DNA from: Gemmatimonadaceae bacterium
GTDB taxonomy: Bacteria > Gemmatimonadota > Gemmatimonadetes > Gemmatimonadales > Gemmatimonadaceae
Length of the DNA stretch: 8,664 nucleotides
Direction: 5' to 3'
Assembly: GCA_025936015.1 (NCBI GenBank)
Contig: JAICUE010000088.1
Location: 1 to 8,664 of the forward strand
Below are positions 5,899 through 8,664 of this stretch, piece by piece; within the stretch, counting starts at the first letter, position 1, and the number at the start of each line of letters is the position of its first letter. The notes under the pieces are model-generated. The model saw only the letters and a list, made by a program, of their open reading frames with translations. It was not told the DNA's origin and did not search any database. The translations under genes were made by a program, and so were the position numbers.

Positions 5899-8513
5899 AC
5901 GGCGTCAGCGCGCGGCTCGAGCGGCTCGCCTAACGTTTCGTCGAGCCGGGCGAGCACCGCGTGCGTCACCGGGCGCTCGAAGCGCCAGCTCCCGCCCACC
6001 GGCCTGTCGAGCAGGTTCACGCAGCGGACGACGGTCCAGCCCGGCTGCTCGGCCGGCTTGCAGCAGCTGAATGCCAGTCCGTCACCGAACAGCTCGACCC
6101 CGCGCGTCGGCGCGGGCACGCCTAACGCCGAGCGAAGGGTGTTCCCGCGGAGCGGAAGCAGCACGTCGTCCGCGGCTTGCTCGATTTCACAGATCGTCGC
6201 GTCGGCCCGCGCATCGTGGAGGAGCAGCGCGAAACGGCCGGCGAAGGGACCGAGCGACTGGGCGGCCGGGGTCGGCGCCGGCCAGCCGGCGTGCCCGGGC
6301 CGCTCGGGCAGGTCGTCGCGCGACAGCTCGCCGACCGCGCGCAGCAGCGTCACCCCGATCCTCCCGTCGGCGCGCGTTTCATATTCGGCGAGCCCGTCGG
6401 AGTACAGGGTCGCGCCGGCCGCGTCGTTGAAGAGCGAGACATAGCGATGCAGCGGCGCCGTCGGCAACGGCGCTTCGGCAACGCGATCCTCGGGTGGCAC
6501 GTCGGGGGCCACCCGCCTAACGCCGCCGAAGGCCGCATCAGCCCACGTCGTGCCGTTCTCGAGCCCGGTCGCGACGAAGAAGCGCAGCCGGTGATCGCGC
6601 GCGCGGTTGATTCCGCGGACCGCGAGCCGCGCGAATCGCGACCCGGCGTCCAGCGAAACAGTCACCGTCGCATCGGCGACCCCCTTCAGCCGATGGTCGA
6701 TCGCGACGCTCGCGCGGAGCGGCCCCGGTGCGATCACGCGAGGGCTGGCCGCGGCCAGCTCACGCGTCGAGCCGCGAAGCGACGGCGTGTACAAGTCGCC
6801 GAGGTCGGTGCGGTCGCCGAGTGCGATGAGCGAGTGGATGACACGGCCGCTGCGACGGTCGTGCAGCGTGAGCACGCCGTCGCGGTCCCACTCGATGCGC
6901 ACCAGCTCATTGTCGAGAAACCCGTCGCCGGCGACGGCCGGAGCGACGTCGGCGGGAAGGGGAACTGCCGTGCTCGCACCCGCCGCCAGGGGGAGCGCGC
7001 GGGTACCGTACCCGGCGACTTCATCCACCCAGACGAGAGCACGCGACACCGCGACGCGGTCGGCATCGGGATAATGCCGCGCGCTCTCGGTGAGATCGGT
7101 CGCGAGCGACGACGCGAGCAGCTGCAGCTGTGCCGGATGAAAGCGATCGCGCAGGGTGAACGACGCGCCGACGGCGTCGGCGTCCTTGCGAGCAGCACGC
7201 AGCGCCTCACGGTGCATTCGTCCCGAGCCCGGCCCGACAGGCACGTCGCGGATGAAGCTGGCCACGCGTACCTCGGCGACACCGCGCCGCGCGCGCGCCG
7301 TCGCGTTGCGCACGACGACGACCGGCGTCCACTCGGCGCGCCGCTCGCGGGCGTCGACCGGGTCGTGGCCGATCACGTCGAGGAGCGCGTCGTCGCGAAT
7401 GCCACGGCCCTGCGCGAGCGCGTCGCTGAGGCGGGCGTCGACGGCACGGGCGACGGCGTCGATCGAGCAGCCGCAGAGTGAATCATGCGGGTGGCACTCG
7501 AGCAGTGCGCGCCACGCGGCGCGAAGGAGTGCACCGCGATCGGCGGCGCCGGCGCGGGCGGCGAGTGCCGCCCACGGCTCGGCCTCGCGGACGAGCACGC
7601 GCTCGGCGGTGGCATTGCGCCGCTTCTGCGCGGCGCGACTGGCGAAAGTCCCCTGCAGCGTCCACGCGTAGCCGTAGGAGTCGCGCAGCTCCCCGCTCAC
7701 CTCGGGCAGGTGGCGCTTGAGCGCGCGCGACTCGAGGAGCGCGGCGAACGCGGCGAGTGACGAGCGCTGCACCGCGTCATCGCCGGCCGCGGCGACGAGC
7801 GCATCGACCGCGGCCCGGTGATGCCGCTGCCGTGCATGATGGTCCGCGCCGTTAGGCAGGAGCGCGAGGCGAAGCGTCGCGCGCGGGGAAAGCACCGACC
7901 GCAGCCGTGTCCACCGCTCCTGCACCGTCCGTCCGCTCGCCGGAAGTGACGAGCCGAGCTCATAACCATCGGGCGCGAGGTGATAGAGGAGGACTCGCTC
8001 GCCGCCGGGCGAGCCCCAGTACGCGGTGTCGCCGGCGGGCCAGCGCGCACCGCCGTACCCGCGCCAGAGCACGATCACGCGCATTCCGAAGCCGGCGGCG
8101 ATCGTCGGAAGCGCTGCCGGGTGCCCGAAGGAATCCGGGCAGTAGAGCACCGGCGGGGGCTCGCCGCCTAACGCGCGAACCGCGCGCCGCCCGGCGAGCA
8201 GGTTGCGAACGATCGCCTCCGCCGACGGTATGAGCTCGTCGGCGAGGACGTACCATGGTCCGGCCTCGAGTCTCCGCTCATGGAGCAGCGTCGTCAACGC
8301 GTCGCGTCGCTCGGGGCGAACCGCGAGGTAGTCGTCGAGCACGATCGCCTGGCCGTCGAGGAGGAAGCTTTCGCCCGGCGGCGGCGGGTCGTCGATCAGC
8401 TCATCGATGAGCGCGACGAGGCGCTGGCGAAACCGGCCGGCCGGATGATACCACTCGCGGTCCCAGTGCGTGTGGGAGACGACATGAACGTCGAGCGGGG
8501 TCGAATCGGTCAT
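5850..8513 (-). CDS. Glycoside hydrolase family 38 alpha-mannosidase (MngB-like)
   Basis: 887 residues, close to the size of bacterial MngB-type enzymes. GH38 enzymes are zinc-dependent retaining alpha-mannosidases. Visible motifs: HVVSHTHWDREWYH (10-23) with H16 and D18 as expected zinc ligands; YCPDSFGH (124-131) with D127 as expected nucleophile; LLPNGADHH (218-226); and ECHPHDSLCGCSID (339-352), with H343 the expected last zinc ligand. A catalytic barrel (about 8-270), a helical middle (about 280-365) and a long beta-sandwich C-terminal part follow the family order. No signal peptide is present, so it should act in the cytoplasm on imported glycans. ATG at 8513 is chosen because the barrel begins directly after it; the frame continues upstream only into the G/C tract, giving a proline-rich artefact. 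The true promoter region is lost in that tract. Family certain; exact substrate unknown (mannosyl-glycan or mannosylglycerate-type are options). Confidence 0.94.
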   Translation of the reverse strand: MTDSTPLDVHVVSHTHWDREWYHPAGRFRQRLVALIDELIDDPPPPGESFLLDGQAIVLDDYLAVRPERRDALTTLLHERRLEAGPWYVLADELIPSAEAIVRNLLAGRRAVRALGGEPPPVLYCPDSFGHPAALPTIAAGFGMRVIVLWRGYGGARWPAGDTAYWGSPGGERVLLYHLAPDGYELGSSLPASGRTVQERWTRLRSVLSPRATLRLALLPNGADHHARQRHHRAAVDALVAAAGDDAVQRSSLAAFAALLESRALKRHLPEVSGELRDSYGYAWTLQGTFASRAAQKRRNATAERVLVREAEPWAALAARAGAADRGALLRAAWRALLECHPHDSLCGCSIDAVARAVDARLSDALAQGRGIRDDALLDVIGHDPVDARERRAEWTPVVVVRNATARARRGVAEVRVASFIRDVPVGPGSGRMHREALRAARKDADAVGASFTLRDRFHPAQLQLLASSLATDLTESARHYPDADRVAVSRALVWVDEVAGYGTRALPLAAGASTAVPLPADVAPAVAGDGFLDNELVRIEWDRDGVLTLHDRRSGRVIHSLIALGDRTDLGDLYTPSLRGSTRELAAASPRVIAPGPLRASVAIDHRLKGVADATVTVSLDAGSRFARLAVRGINRARDHRLRFFVATGLENGTTWADAAFGGVRRVAPDVPPEDRVAEAPLPTAPLHRYVSLFNDAAGATLYSDGLAEYETRADGRIGVTLLRAVGELSRDDLPERPGHAGWPAPTPAAQSLGPFAGRFALLLHDARADATICEIEQAADDVLLPLRGNTLRSALGVPAPTRGVELFGDGLAFSCCKPAEQPGWTVVRCVNLLDRPVGGSWRFERPVTHAVLARLDETLGEPLEPRADAVQFTATPRAVVTILVR
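5928..5935 (-). repeat. Octamer CGTTAGGC, copy 7
   Basis: Sense in the GH38 gene, close to its 3' end; ACG TTA GGC (Thr-Leu-Gly), TTA codon. Confidence 0.8.
6120..6127 (-). repeat. Octamer CGTTAGGC, copy 8
   Basis: Sense in the GH38 gene; GCG TTA GGC (Ala-Leu-Gly), TTA codon. It lies 192 bases from copy 7, the closest pair in the window. Confidence 0.8.
6515..6522 (-). repeat. Octamer CGTTAGGC, copy 9
   Basis: Sense in the GH38 gene but in another phase: GGC GTT AGG CGG (Gly-Val-Arg-Arg). The same DNA word is kept while the encoded residues differ. Confidence 0.8.
7850..7857 (+). repeat. Octamer CGTTAGGC, copy 10
   Basis: Antisense in the GH38 gene; the coding strand reads CTG CCT AAC GGC (Leu-Pro-Asn-Gly) in the conserved LLPNGADH motif. 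Confidence 0.8.
8166..8173 (-). repeat. Octamer CGTTAGGC, copy 11
   Basis: Sense in the GH38 gene; GCG TTA GGC (Ala-Leu-Gly, about Leu115), TTA codon, just before the nucleophile region. Confidence 0.8.
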
Positions 8514-8526
8514 CGGAAATGCGAAC

Positions 8527-8664
8527 GGGGGGGGGGGGGGGGGGGGGGCGGGCCCCCCCCGCCCCCCCCCCAACACCCCCCCGGGGGCGGGCGGGGGGGG
8601 GGAGGGGGCCGACCCCCCCGCGGACGCAGGCGCGGGGGACCAGGGGGGGACCACCCCCCCCCCG
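8527..8664. other. G/C homopolymer tract at contig end, probable sequencing or assembly artefact
   Basis: From 8527 there are 22 G in a row, then alternating runs of C and G with almost no A or T until the end. It begins abruptly 14 bases upstream of the GH38 start and has no resemblance to the rest of the window. It encodes only proline/glycine-rich shadow peptides. Low-signal base calls or unresolved homopolymer reads extended at a contig edge would produce this; a real structured GC tract is the less likely option. Confidence 0.75.

Noticed and set aside
5890..5935. Possible terminator hairpin around GCTCGAGC just after the permease stop.
   Set aside because: It lies inside the GH38 coding region, has no following T-run in either direction, and short GC palindromes are expected by chance here.
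6177..7481. A 434-residue rightward open frame opposite the GH38 gene.
   Set aside because: It is Arg-rich shadow coding, and the opposite strand holds conserved GH38 sequence. Long antisense frames are common in high-GC DNA.
8527..8664. G-quadruplex or regulatory G-tract upstream of the GH38 gene.
   Set aside because: The near-total loss of A and T and the long alternating G and C runs at the contig edge fit an artefact better than a natural element.
1..8664. tRNA, rRNA, CRISPR arrays, insertion sequences or attachment sites.
   Set aside because: None seen. Coding sequence covers nearly all of the window, and no spaced direct repeats, transposase motifs or terminal inverted repeats were found by eye.

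Overview
This is an 8.7-kb piece of a very GC-rich bacterial chromosome, probably one contig of a metagenome or draft assembly. It opens inside a gene on the left, and on the right it decays into about 138 bases of almost pure G and C homopolymer that does not look like real sequence. The protein families, the lipoprotein signal and the base composition suggest a soil-type, high-GC Gram-negative bacterium. Gemmatimonadota is my guess, but nothing here proves it.

Five genes fill the window, with almost no non-coding DNA. Two run leftward: a family-5 (Dpp/Opp-type) substrate-binding lipoprotein (4009 to 2381) and, overlapping its stop by four bases (GTGA), a heparinase II/III-like polysaccharide lyase that leaves the window at base 1. 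This lyase is open over 794 codons. Two genes run rightward from a start only 9 bases from that of the binding protein: DppB-like and DppC-like ABC permeases (4019-5005 and 5002-5898), also coupled by a 4-base ATGA overlap. A leftward GH38 alpha-mannosidase (8513 to 5850) meets the DppC-like gene tail to tail and overlaps it by 49 bases.

Together these look like a small glycan uptake and breakdown locus. The lipoprotein would capture a substrate and the permease pair would import it. The lyase and the mannosidase both lack visible signal peptides and would cut the imported glycan in the cytoplasm. No ATP-binding subunit is present. The substrate cannot be read from the sequence.

The most striking signal is not a gene. 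The octamer CGTTAGGC (reverse complement GCCTAACG) occurs 11 times, against roughly 0.3 expected from composition. It lies inside four of the five genes, and all eight TTA leucine codons I can find in these genes sit inside a copy of it. This suggests a genome-wide iterated DNA motif kept for a DNA-level reason. A plausible promoter placed so that the first permease mRNA would begin at its GTG start codon is a second item of interest.
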